From: Physcomitrium patens
Taxonomy: Eukaryota > Streptophyta > Bryopsida > Funariales > Funariaceae
Reading direction: 5' to 3'
DNA length: 64,000 bases
Assembly (NCBI RefSeq): GCF_000002425.4
Contig: NC_037264.1
Coordinates: 6,960,475-7,024,474 of the forward strand
The notes beneath the pieces were generated by a model, which saw nothing but the letters and a program-made list of their open reading frames with translations, made no database searches and was not told the origin of the DNA. Position numbers and translations under genes: made by a program. Shown here piece after piece: positions 38,225 to 50,400 of the stretch; the stretch's first letter is position 1, and every line of letters begins with the position of its first letter.

Positions 38225-41015
38225 AGTATGTGCACGGTGGTTGGTGTGCATGATGTATGTTTGCGCTCTTGGGTATATATAGGTGTCTTTCGCGACGAAT
38301 ATGTCGTTAGGATTGTCAGCCTTGTTTGTTGGATGATTTGATGGACCCTGCGTTGGGCATTTTGGGATTGGCTTTGCTTTTGTTGGGATGGGCACGTTAT
38401 CGGTGGGCTTGACTTTGTCAGGTGATGGAATTGGTTGTGCAGTCAGGAGTTGGTGCTAGGTTTGTTTTTTGATAGAGCTTATTTATGTATCGATATGGAT
38501 AGAGTAAACTGCAGGATTTATTTCTGCTCTGAAGTTTTGTTGTTGGAAATAGGAATGGTTTATTTTTTGTTTTGATCAGTTGTTTAGCGCCGGGGTGTTT
38601 TTGATTCAGACGAGTTTTTTTATCTTGCGCTCATGAAGCAAGCGGTGATTTAGTTGTTGGTCCCAATACTTTGTGAGTGTTTGGGATTATTGAAATGTGA
38701 TATTGGGATATTGTATGGAATATTTATGTACTCTTGGGGTTGGAATCGTATTGAATGAACTCATGGTTGTTAAGTAGAGGTATGCTTTTGCGATGCTCGT
38801 TTGTGTTTGGGATTAGCTCTTTTATGAAGGAGGTGTCGCATGTCAGCGGGACTTAAGGCATGTTGTTTGTGTTTGGCTTGGTTGTTTTTGCTTTTGGGAA
38901 GATTTAGTGGTATAGGTTGTAGACGAGTACGTGCTGGTGGTGGGGACCTGGAGCAGCGGAGTGGTGTTGTCAGCATCACAATTCGCTGGTGTAGAGTACT
39001 AGATATGAATGTATGTTGAGAGGTGATCGGATAGTTATTTGTTTCAGTTAGCGATCTGGCATTTGGGTGTACGAAGAGCATGAGGACAACGTAGTACGAC
39101 CACGCAAAGTAGTGTATGATTTAGGTGTAAAAATGTTACCAAAGCTTTCTAGGGTGTCAGAGGCATGTGTGCGACTTAATGCTTGTGTTGAGATCCGAGG
39201 ATGAGATCGTGGTCCGGTTGTATACCACTTTGAGAGTCTGTGGATTGATGATTGATGCTTGGTTAGTGGTCTTTAGTTAAGATGGTTTTGTTTGAGATCG
39301 TGTTTGTGCATGAACAATTATGTGGTTTTGGGATGTATCGTGTACTCGGGAGCCATTTCTGGTGTGAAGTTGAATTCTGTGCAGAAACTTCAGTTAAGAG
39401 TTATCCAAATGTGAATTTTACAGATAATAAGTTTATAAATCTTATCTTTCGTATTGAAGTCAATAGTGTTTGTCGCTGTGCATCCATTCAATGTGCCGTC
39501 TGTTAGTTCATTCAGAATATATATAATTTTGAACATTCGTGTCATTAGAGTGTTTCAATAGTTGTGATAAGTAGGGGCTCAATATTTAATTTTGATACTG
39601 TGAGCCACTTCTTCATTATATTAACTGTGATTTGTGGAGTATATTCTTTTGGAGTCTTGTGGTGTTTTCTTATTTCATTTCTGTTTTTTTGATAGTATTA
39701 CAGAAGGACGAACTCTATGTAAGAATTAACATACCCCTCCCCAAAAGTCTTATTAGCTGCATTGTTTCAACATGCCTCTCCCATAGAAAAGGGCACCAAT
39801 GTCACTTATCATTTAGTTACAGTGATGGGTGATTGTATTGGTTGTGGCCACGTAATTTGATGTTTATGTTTTTGTGGATAATTTTGTTGTTAACCAGTTT
39901 ATGGATCAAAACTTTGTTATTTGTGCAACATACTGTGCTTCATTATAATGTAGGTTGTTTAGTACGTTTTCAAAGAGGGGCATTGTTATGGTTATGATCT
40001 TATCTCGAGACTATACAATGTAAAAAATAAAACTAGTGTATGCATATATGTTATTTATTTAGCTGCCTTTAATTCTAAACAGATAGAATCTATATATCAA
40101 ACACAATATTGCAGTTTATTGCACATAGTACTTTTTATGTATACATCTGGAATAAAACAAATGAATTGATGGTTTTAAAATTTGATTATGAAATTTTGCG
40201 GTTTATTAAACACTACTCATTTTTTACCTTCTTTGCAGTTATTTATGTAAAAGTTGGTCAATTTGTTCAAGCATAGCTGTATTTTAAAACTTAGAACCAA
40301 TATGACAGTGGTTTTCACATTGTATTGATTTTATTGTAGATCATCAAACTTATGAATTTTCATTTTGTATGCAACTACAGATTATGTGTTTACAAGGCAT
40401 TGATTTCAGTTAGTGTCCAAAAAGTAATAGAAAGTAACACAGGACTTCAATGTATTTTTTTATCACAAGAATTTTATTTTGAAAATATGTTTAGAGTATG
40501 TGAATGTTGCATGATTTAGCATACAATAATAAGAATGGGATATTCGTGTCGTGGGTTTTCTTTCTCTAATTCTTCATGAAGTTTGTTCTGTAATTTCTTA
40601 TCCAATATTAAATTTTTATTATTTAATCTACAAACAAATACATACACAAATTAACTTACCGCAATGCAATGCGTTGAGATCAATCAAACGCCAATGAATC
40701 CACGCATAGCTCACCACTACTTACAACTTATCACCAAAAAGGAACACATCACAACCAAGTGAAAAAAGAATGACACAACTTTATGAGGAAGACTAAAATC
40801 CTAGCATGAAAAGAAGTGCCACAGGCGCTGACAAGAAATGGAAACGCATTCACACCAAACCGGCATCCATAAGATCCGATTATTGAGTGCGTGTGTGTGG
40901 AAGTGCATCCCTGCTTTTGGACGACAGTTGGTGCACGAGAGTCCATACTGTGGACTGGAAGCCATGCCATGCCCTACTGAGCTTACCTAAGCTGAGCTTA
41001 GCTGAGCTTAGCCCC
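38225..41015. other. Intergenic DNA right of the inverted repeat, no gene recognised
   Basis: GT-rich then AT-rich sequence. The short open frames (for example 38770-39081 - and 39282-39506 +) show no domain, no splice logic and mutually overlapping shadows. A small repeat of AGCTTAGCTGAGCTTAGC lies at about 40985-41012. Confidence 0.5.
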
Positions 41016-42839
41016 AGCCAACAGCTCCTTCACTGCCTGAAGGTTTATCCATGCAACTGAATGTAGTTCCACTTTATGTGCTTGCCTCGCTCCTACTCCC
41101 CATTGACGGTTATGGAAACGAATGGCGCGCATTAATTCATCCATACGTATGTTTCGTTTTCTTCTGTTCATCCAGTGTGAGGAATGGTATGGGGGTGATG
41201 CCGTCCCCACCCCCGCCTGGGACGCGGCGTTTTTTGACCTCCTTTCTTCCACAGCCTTCAGAGAGCGCCGTTCCAGATGGCGTCGGGACAGTGGCTCTAC
41301 CCTGCAGACAACCTACGTGGAGGGCCCCAGCTTAGGTGGCCTGTGCCCCCCTCCTGTGCGTTTGCAGCAAACCAGGTTAGCCAATCGTTGAGACTGCCTG
41401 GGAATAATTATATAACGTAATAAAATATACTATTTGGCACACTATCTATCTGTGTACCCTCGATTCGCGAAATCGACTGTTGTTGTTGGTCTGGAAACCT
41501 AATTTTCCGTGTTCTCATTGGCTGGTTTCATAGGCTGTGACACGGATAAACTTGTCTGTGAACTTGCACGGAGTACTAAATAGGCTCTCGTTAGCTAAAG
41601 AGAGATGTGCAGAAACATTTGTTGTTATTTGTTATCGAGAGACAGTGTACTGAACTATATTTCATTAATATTGTTTATTATTTTCTACTACTTAAGTTTT
41701 GAATCTGATTTCTCAAGCAGCATTGTTCTTGTTCACGTAGAAACAGAATTGTTAACGTATTAGGTGTGAAGTGATGCTTTATAAAGACAATGTTTGGTGA
41801 AAAGAAGGTGGTTGGTTTGAATTGAAAGTCAGAAACCATTTTTGTCATAATGAAAGTACTGATTACAGTTTTTGTTTGTTCGTTTCAGGATAAAAATTGT
41901 GTAGCTCTATCTGCGTGCAGAAAGTAACTTTAGAGTCTTTATTACTTATAAATATTCTTATGATGATGGATCTGCTGGCTTATCTGTAGAAATAACATTT
42001 TGTCCGAGTTGAGAAATTTTTCGAACTAAGCATGTCATTCACATCATTTTAGTAATTGTATCCAGATCCGTATCTGATCAAAACGTAATGCACGTGAGAT
42101 TTCAACTATTAATTTATATGAATATTTCTTATTACCCATGGCAGAGGAAGAGAGAGCATGAACTTGAGCAATGTGCAGTCAATGGTTCTTCTTCATGGGA
42201 GTCTCCCATGAGTTTGTTGCATCAAATAAGAAACTCCTTCTGAAGTTTCTCCACTGATTACATCAGAAAGATATTTGGAGGAGCTTTTCAGTCCATCTAT
42301 TTAAAATCATACTCGAGAACATGGCCAAGCTTCGTTCAAAATCCTCAACAAGGAGAGAAAACATTTTTGTCACAAGTGGGCGCCCTCAAACCCCGACTCT
42401 AAAACCTTGCAAACTTTGTGTGCTTTTATGGAGGGGGTTTAGTGGTCCTGTGTGAAAGGTTAGTGTCATTCCCTGTCGAATTGCGAAGGCAGGAGAATTG
42501 ACTCTAATCTGGGGACATGGCAGTTGTCGTTGCAGCCACCTATTTCTGGGAGTCTCTTTCAGTTACCCGGGTATTGAAAGGAAATGGCTTTTAGGGCTGA
42601 TTTTGTTGAGAAACCAGCAAAATGTATAACCGCGTAGATTTCAGATACGAAATCAGCCTATTTGATACATATAGATTTTGGCATCTAGGTTCGAAGGAGT
42701 TGGCTACAGTTAGCCCTGACCTTTCCAAACTGATAACGAGGCTCGGAGCACAATTCCAATTCTGGCCCTTCATAAGCTCGTGGTTAACAATGGTGATTCA
42801 CTCGCACTTCGTAGATATTGGATGCATTGAGTTAGATTA
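41016..42839. other. GC-richer patch and spacer upstream of the ACT-PEPC gene
   Basis: 41016-41395 is noticeably richer in G+C than its surroundings and has overlapping open frames on both strands, with no protein I recognise. A TATA-like ATTATATAA lies near 41406. This could be the promoter or first leader exon of the gene to the right, but nothing proves it. Confidence 0.3.
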
Positions 42840-44456
42840 GGGAGGTTAATTGTGCAGAGGAGGAAGATTGAGCGGATGAGCGGAAGAAGAGGAAGGAGAA
42901 GAGGGGGGCTCAGATATGCCGGTGGATTTCTCTTTTGACTGAAGGCGGCGAAGGTGCTCGCTCTTGTTGCGCTGCTCTACTTCAGCTTCGTGACTTCGAA
43001 GAATGCTCGCAGCTTGTTCATTGCTTCCTGTTTCAATTTTTGGTTTTCTTTTTGGTTCAGTAACGGCGGAGTTAGGTGGCGGTGTGCGGAAGAGTGGACG
43101 ACCACCTTCTGGTTTTTGTCCGTGGAGGAGTTTTATAAATTTTTTTATTTCTTTTTAAGGAAGTAGTGCAAAGGAGAAGGATTAGACCTCCCCTGGGAAA
43201 TACGCAAAGCTTGAAGGTCAGTCCTCGTACTCAGATTCTCGGCGAGCATTTTCGTATTTCGATTACGGCATTTTGTTTTGTGTTGGTGTCGAGGAGTCGC
43301 GCTGGTCACCCCTGTGAAATTGCTTGTTCGATGTTGACATTCTGGAACGTAACCTTTTCAATCATATACCGAGTGCTCGCTTCTTGTCTCACTTTGAATT
43401 CATTTTCACCCAAGTGTTAGTAAGGCTTGGGTCGCGGAAAACGGTTCGACCGCCGCTGTTTCTTCCGCATCGTGAGTATCAAGATCGAGATGGTGTGAAT
43501 TTTAATGGTTTCCTCTTTAGTAAGCAGAATACTCTCAATGTTAAGGTGATTTAATGATTTTTTCTCGTAGTTAGAGTTGTTGGAGGTTTAGGATTTACTT
43601 CATTCCCTGCTCCCTGTTGCATCCTCGTCGAAATATCTGTCCGAATTTTTGGTTTCGGTCTTCTTGACACTTGAAGGACATATTATTGGTCGAGATCTTT
43701 CAGGCGGCGGTAGAGGAGGGTAGCTGGATTGAATCGTTTACATTTCGCAAGTTAGAGAATATTCCGGGATGAAGCGGAAGATCATTGGAACAGTACGCGA
43801 TGATTGTCTAAGAATTCTAATTTCCCCCCACCAAGCTGCTGAAGGGTCCGTAATCACAACTCTGGCTTCGAGAATGCGAAAAGCTATTTCACGTATTGTG
43901 AAGCTGAGGTCCTTGTTTGCAAAATGTAGATAAATTGTCGATAATCTACTTTCGCTACAATTGATAGGATCCAAGTGTTTTTGCAGCTTCTTACTGTGTA
44001 AGAGAGTGGGAATAACTCGTGGACGGTAATTTCTTGGAACAGAATGCACTGAACTTACATGTGCTTCTCATCGACTCTTCTTAGTGTCAATTTCTTTCCT
44101 TCCATGAACGCTTCATTGTTAATTCGACAAAGACATAGGGGAATGTTCGCTGTGTTCTATAGTCTTTTCTTCTGAACTGCTGTAGCGAAGTTTCTGATTG
44201 GTTTCGTATGCATTGTTGAGAGTCTGTAACAGACTGAATTGCGGAAAAGCTGGCGATGCTGGATTTTTTAATCCTAAAACTCATTATCAGCTCTTTGTGA
44301 TAACCTGTACGTGGTATTGCAGCACCTAGAAAAGGTTCACGGATGTTTCGAGTTGAATTTAAAATTGAAAACCTCATCGCTTAGAATTTGAATGATTTCT
44401 TCTTTGTCTTACCGTTAGTATTTCTCTTGCTGTGTCAGGTTGGTATTAGCTTTGGA
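42840..44456 (+). promoter_or_regulatory. Probable 5' leader of the ACT-PEPC gene with at least one leader intron
   Basis: A purine-rich GAGGAAGA-type stretch at 42845-42915 resembles a transcribed leader. A strong 3' splice site, pyrimidine-rich with GTGTCAG, ends at 44438, only 18 bases before the start codon at 44457, so the leader is probably spliced. The donor cannot be fixed from sequence; AAG/GTCAGT at about 43216 is one candidate. Confidence 0.4.
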
Positions 44457-47400
44457 ATGGCGCACGCTAGTCTTCATTCAGGTGTCAGGTATATTCATTT
44501 AATTTGTGAATCTGCTTTGTGAACCTGGACGTCTTGACACTGGAACTGGTTCGATCGGTATGTACGCTCTGATCTTGTACATACCTAGAGGTTATGACAA
44601 CTTCGACTGTAGTGTGCTCACAGAGTTTTATTGTTACATGAAAGAATTGAGGGAGAAAACAGTTTGGAATCAGTAGCTATTCATACCGTTGGGTTTAAGA
44701 GTATTAACAGAGTTCTGGAGGGCCCACCCCCAACTATGAAGAGGTTTTTCTGTACTTTCATTACGGATACCAGTGCTCTTTAGTCTAGGTGGTGTCTTTC
44801 GTGAACCCCTCGTATCTTGAACCTTGGAAGTGTTTTTTAAGTGGAGAACTTGACGCCGAAGCTTCTTGCATATCAAGTAAAATGTTCACGCATTTGTTTC
44901 ATACTGGAACTTTTTAGTCTATGTGGTTGAGTGTCAAGGGCACATTTCACTGGAACGGAAGTGCATAAGAGGGTTCTGTATCATGTATTGAGGGTTCTTT
45001 TACAGTTTGTAAACCGTATGATAACTGGGATTGGTATCTCTGTTGGTCGTGTTCTGGTGCAGACCTTCGCTACAGCCCATTTTTACAGCAAGGTCGAGCA
45101 AAGAGCACTCTTTGAAGCATCCACAAGTGAGCGAAATCCACACTTTATATTTCAGCATGACAATTTTGCGCTGAGCTACTCACAGCCTTTAGATTGTAGA
45201 TATTGATGAAATCATGCTGGTCAATTGAACCTTGATAAAATGGTGTTGCTTACGTATGATATAATATCGAGACTTTACCCTTGTAATGTGTATTACTGAA
45301 ATCCCTTCGCAGTACAACTTTCTGAATTGGAACATCATGAGAAAAAAATCTTTGTGCTCATACAGGCTCTGAGGACTGCACTTTGTAATAAGGTGAATCC
45401 GGTCTCAATTTCATATTCTCGAGGTATCTTAGTAGGGGCAGCACATCGATTCTCCGCGAAACTACCACCAACGACGCCCGTCAGGTGCTCCACTTAACGA
45501 ATTGCTATCTTCGTGCTTAATTTTGTTGTGATATCTGTTGGATTATTTGGAATTCTCATATGGTTCATCGTTCATCATCAACGTTTCCCGAATCCACTCC
45601 CGGATGCACATGAGAATTAATCTTGTTTCATGGAATCGGTTTGATCTTGAACGTGTCGGTAACATGTGCATGTGCGCTTCTGGACTGTAGGAGAGGCGCT
45701 TATGTAAGAAGTCCAGTCATTGCTGAGGCTTCAAGAGTACGATCCACAAGATTTGATGGCGCGATTGCGACGGAGGATGTGACAAACCTTTCTATTTCGG
45801 ATGAAGCACCTGGGTCTAGGGCCAGCTACAGCACGGACACGGATAGTGAGGGTGAAGGTGAATATAGTCTGGCGTTTGATAATGAGAGCATGCCCGGATT
45901 CACAGTGGTTGGCGTCGATGGAATGGATCAAGACAATTTGCTTATGGACGTTACTTTGAGTTTTTATGAGATGGGCATCAGGTATTTCAAAATCAACTTG
46001 TTTTGATTGTGAGGTTTTATGTTGTTGCTTATCAAGGACCGTTCGTGGAGTCTCTTGTTTCATCTACCCGGATTTTTCTCGCTTTCACCAAGTTTCTTTG
46101 CTGTTAAATCTTTTTGTAGATCTATAATTGTTTTTGAAGTTGATTTCTGTGCTTGGCGTGCATGTTCTCAACAGTGTTCAGAGTGCCCAGTTGCTTTCGG
46201 AAAACAATCGTGTAGTAGACGTGTTCATTGTTTCGGATGCTGAATCGAAGGCAGCTATACCTGAGGACAGGTGGCCTGACATCTCTGAGAAGATTTTTGC
46301 TAAATTAAAGCGGCGTAATGTTCTTAATACGGCAAGTGGTGATCCTAATCTGGCGGAACAGGTTAGCTCATTTTATATTTCTTGTTTTGGAGGTCATGCA
46401 GGTACCTCTCTTAATAATTATCTTTTTAACCAGAAGAGAGGTTCTGAGAAGAAAAATTAATAAGGCGTTCTATTTTTGTGATGTCATACTTTCTTGGTTG
46501 GCAGGACTGATAGTGTTAGAGCCTACTGGTATCGTGGAAGGTTGGAATTAGTGTTGGAACTTATTGGACCGATTACCTCAACAGGTCACCTTCTTGACAC
46601 AAACCTTGAACAAAGCAGTTCGTGGAGATGGCAGAGAAGATGTGCTCGAAGCAGTAAGTTTTTGCAGTTCGTGTTCATTGCATTCTTATTTGTGCGATAC
46701 ATGCAAGCGGTAATGTTGCTGGATTCTGAATTCATATCTGGCTTGTAAATAAACAGTAAGACATTCTATAGGACATTGGAAGCACATTGAAGTTGCATCA
46801 TAATCTTACCCGAGTGCTTTGCAAATGACTGCTTAATTCTGAAATTACGATCTCCTGCTTGGAGTAGGCTTATTTTCTGCAAAGTGGTTTTGAAGAGCTG
46901 CGTCAGAAAGAAGATCCTAGAAAGCGCGCTGACTTACTGCGTTATATTGAGAATATGGAGCCGTCTAAGGTATGACATTGGGGGTTCGATCTGCCATTTT
47001 AAAAATCCTGTTTGCAATATTTTCCGTGTATTAAATTTTCTCTTCTTTCCGTGATTAATCTTCATGGATTTTGTGTTTATCCTCAAAGAATGAGTTGATA
47101 TTTTTTGCTTGAATGTCTCACCATTATCATGATGTATTTCATCAACTATGAGGAACCTTCTGCAGATAACCGCAGTTATTCGTTTATTCTACCTATATTC
47201 ATCCCTTCTTAACGTAGCAGACGAAGCGCACAGTCATCGAGTGCGTCGCGAGCAGGTATTATTTTAAACTTTAGTCTCGTTGCGACTTTCATAAAATTTC
47301 TGGATGCAATTGCAAAAATTCGTTGAGTCGTGGTGTGAGTAAGGTCATGCCAAAAACAACCTGTCTTTCTGTAATCTTTCATAAGAGTTTTAGTTTAATC

Positions 47401-50400
47401 TTTTTGAGGGTTTTACAGGTGTGGGCCAGCAGAAATGCAACGCCACTCTGGTATGCATCTTTTGATCACACTCTAAGAGCTTTCAAGAAGGAAAACGTAG
47501 GAGCTACCGAGCTTCAAGAATTGTTCAATCGAACAGAGGTCAGGTCCTTTATTATTTTGAATCCCTTTTTGCAATTTCTTGAGCAACGTTGTAATGTTGC
47601 CATTTTATATACAAAGATTTGAGCAGTTCGAAAGCAAAGTAATTTGCCAGAATGTTATCGACCTTAGTCAAATCATCAGTTTATAGTGTAAATTGTACAA
47701 CTGTTTGTTCGAGGAACTTCCCTGAATTTATACTGAGTGTTCCTAAATCTCCTCCTTGCGTGTGATGCCAGTACAATCCAGTCTTTACCGCCCATCCAAC
47801 AGAGGCTCGGCGCAGAGAAGTTCTTACATGTTTGCATCGTATTTTTCTTCTCTGCAATGATCGCGAGGTATTTCACTTTTGTTTTAATTTAATTTTTCAA
47901 TCCACAAATTTATCTGTGTCTGCATTAAGGAAGCTAATCGTTCTACAAATTTGTATTTTCATCAGCATGTCTTGTCAATGGACTAACTAATCTAGGTTCA
48001 TATTTTGAAATATTAAAATAATAATCATAATTATATAACCGTTCTTTGACAATAGTCAATACTGTTGTGGTAGGTTGAAGTTTGGTTCTAACTTTTGTGC
48101 ATCAGAACAATGAATGATTTGTGAATCAATCATATTTCAAATTCTTACTTCATCTTTTTACGCTACAATGGATCGGTAACTGTTTCCATACAATTCACTA
48201 GTCAGCCCTAATGATTTGCACTGAATGCTTGGATCATGTGGTGAACTGGTTGTACTTTGTACTGTGTTGTATACTAATTCTACTGTGGCATGCAGGATCC
48301 AAGACTTAGTCCCGCGCAGAAAGTGGAATTGGAGGTTGAAATTGAGGCTGAGGTAAGCATGATGATTATTCGAAGTTTCATTCTTCTGTAGTAATAACTA
48401 TGAGTTGTCTTTGAAGAACCCTTGATTTGTAGTCAAAACCTTATTTATTCGTTGGTTACAGATTGAAATACTTTGGAGAACAGATGAGATGCGATCAAGG
48501 AAACCTACTGTGTTGGAAGAAATAACTACAGGACTTGATTACTTTCGTTATTCTCTTTTTGAAGCCGTGTGCACTACTTATCGATATGCTGAGAACTCCG
48601 TGAACGTAAGTGTTCATATGCAAGTTATCATGTCTTGAAATGTCCTGAGGCCTTCGAAGAGCAAGAAATGCTTGTCTTTATTTTTAACATTGCAACTGCA
48701 AATTCCGACAGGCTATATATCCTGACGAAGGTCTTGTTGTTCCAAGTTTTATTAAATTTGGATCGTGGATTGGTGGTGACCGCGATGGTAATCCCTATGG
48801 TTAGTTTCTGAACTTTCACTCCCCACACAAGCCGCACCATAACATTAGACCATGCCTGTAAAAATCCCTCTTCTGTATGTTTACAACTACCAATCATTGT
48901 CCCATATTGTTTATGGTGTACTCTTCAAAACTGTACTGATGCAGATGTCATGTGCCGTTGGATGAATCAGTCCGCCCCGAGACGACCGTGATGGCAGCGT
49001 TGCTTGCAAGCCGCCTCATCTTGGCTGAATACATCCGTCGAGTCCGTGCATGTCAGGTGAAATTACTTATCTTTGATCCTTAATCTTTTAATGTGTAAGT
49101 TACAGATTTAGCAGTTCCGGACTGATCTTCGGATACTTTTCCTTGCTTGAGATTCTTGGTCACTTTGCTTCAATTTAATTTATAATACGATTTGTCATTA
49201 GATGTATTTCTTAAACAATGTTTGATAACTGTGTTGGTATTTATGCAGGACACATTGACTCACTCGCTACTCATCTCTGAAGTCTCATCAGAGCTATTGG
49301 AGAGTTTAGAAGAGGATAAGAAAGTGATGGAGCAGATACCTGCTATTCGCTTCGATAGTGATCTTTACGAGCATGTAAGTTTGTTGCTTGACTTAGTTTT
49401 CATATTCTTGCAAGTGTGCTACATAAACTTAATATGTGGTTCTCATCTTGTGCATCTCAGTGCATTCTCCTATTTTGAAGTTTTTCTCTGGTAGCCTCTA
49501 ATTTTACCAATTGTCTTATGATTCAGGAACCATACAGACTCAAGCTTAGAGTCATGCGACACCGACTTGAGCAAAGATTGAGAGAAGTCAATGCTCGCTT
49601 GCGTGAGTTAGGAAAGGCAGGCATGCATGATGAAGTATGCCTCCAGTTTACCCATGCCCATTGCTTCTTATTTGCAAGCGCAGTAGTTTCAGCTGAATAA
49701 GCATGTGTGAGGTTTATTAGCATCAGTTGTATACACATTTTAATCTCATATTGGTTATAATGAATTGAGGTCTGAAGTGGTAATGAGACATTATGAAAGT
49801 TAGCACTAAGGGAAAACGCCCTAAAAACTTGGAATTCACAAGAAACACGCGTGGTTGGACTAAAACTGAATTATACAAGCAAAGAAACTGAACGTTGGAT
49901 TGCTCATTTATTTGTTAATGTGGTCCATCTGGTTGGAATTGCAGTTGTTGATAGACATAGAATTCAACATTGACGAGATTCCCGGGTTGGATCCAAAGAA
50001 GGATGCTTACGTCAGTGAGGACCAGTTTCTGAACGATTTGAAACTAATCGATGTGAGTACCTCCTTTACTCTGGTGAAATTATACACTTTTCAGTAAAAT
50101 CATGCTGATTGCATTGAATTGTTCAAGTTATTTCACTGCTCTGAATGCTGCCCGTATTGAATATTCGTGTGTGCTGTGGATTTCAAGCCATTATCAACTT
50201 TTCATTCATGTGTGTAACTGTCTGTCTGAAGAGTGCGTCATTTGCACTCAAAGAGCCTCAAACTAGGCAGTTCAGTAAAGTGCAATATATTTACGTTTGA
50301 CTTGTATTCAGTTCTCATTACGCAAAAGTGGAGACTTTCGCTTGGCGGATAGAAAGATAAAGGATTTGATTCGACTGGCTGAGACATTTGGCTTCTACTG

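Noticed and set aside
40985-41012. AGCTTAGCTGAGCTTAGC repeat as a transposon end or regulatory palindrome
   Set aside because: Very short, no partner copy and no flanking duplication seen.
45623-46006. A 127-aa open frame taken as a free-standing gene
   Set aside because: It has no ATG at its start and runs past a GT donor at 45982. Its middle is exon 3 of the ACT-PEPC gene.
46494-46748. Frame encoding [20 protein letters not shown] as an exon
   Set aside because: It would need a phase 2 donor in exon 4, and none with GT exists. The PEPC-like reading is in another frame of the same DNA.
48940-48970. Acceptor ending GATGCAG at 48944 for PEPC exon 13
   Set aside because: It puts the exon out of frame and meets a TGA; the acceptor ending ATCAG at 48970 continues with VRPETT in phase.
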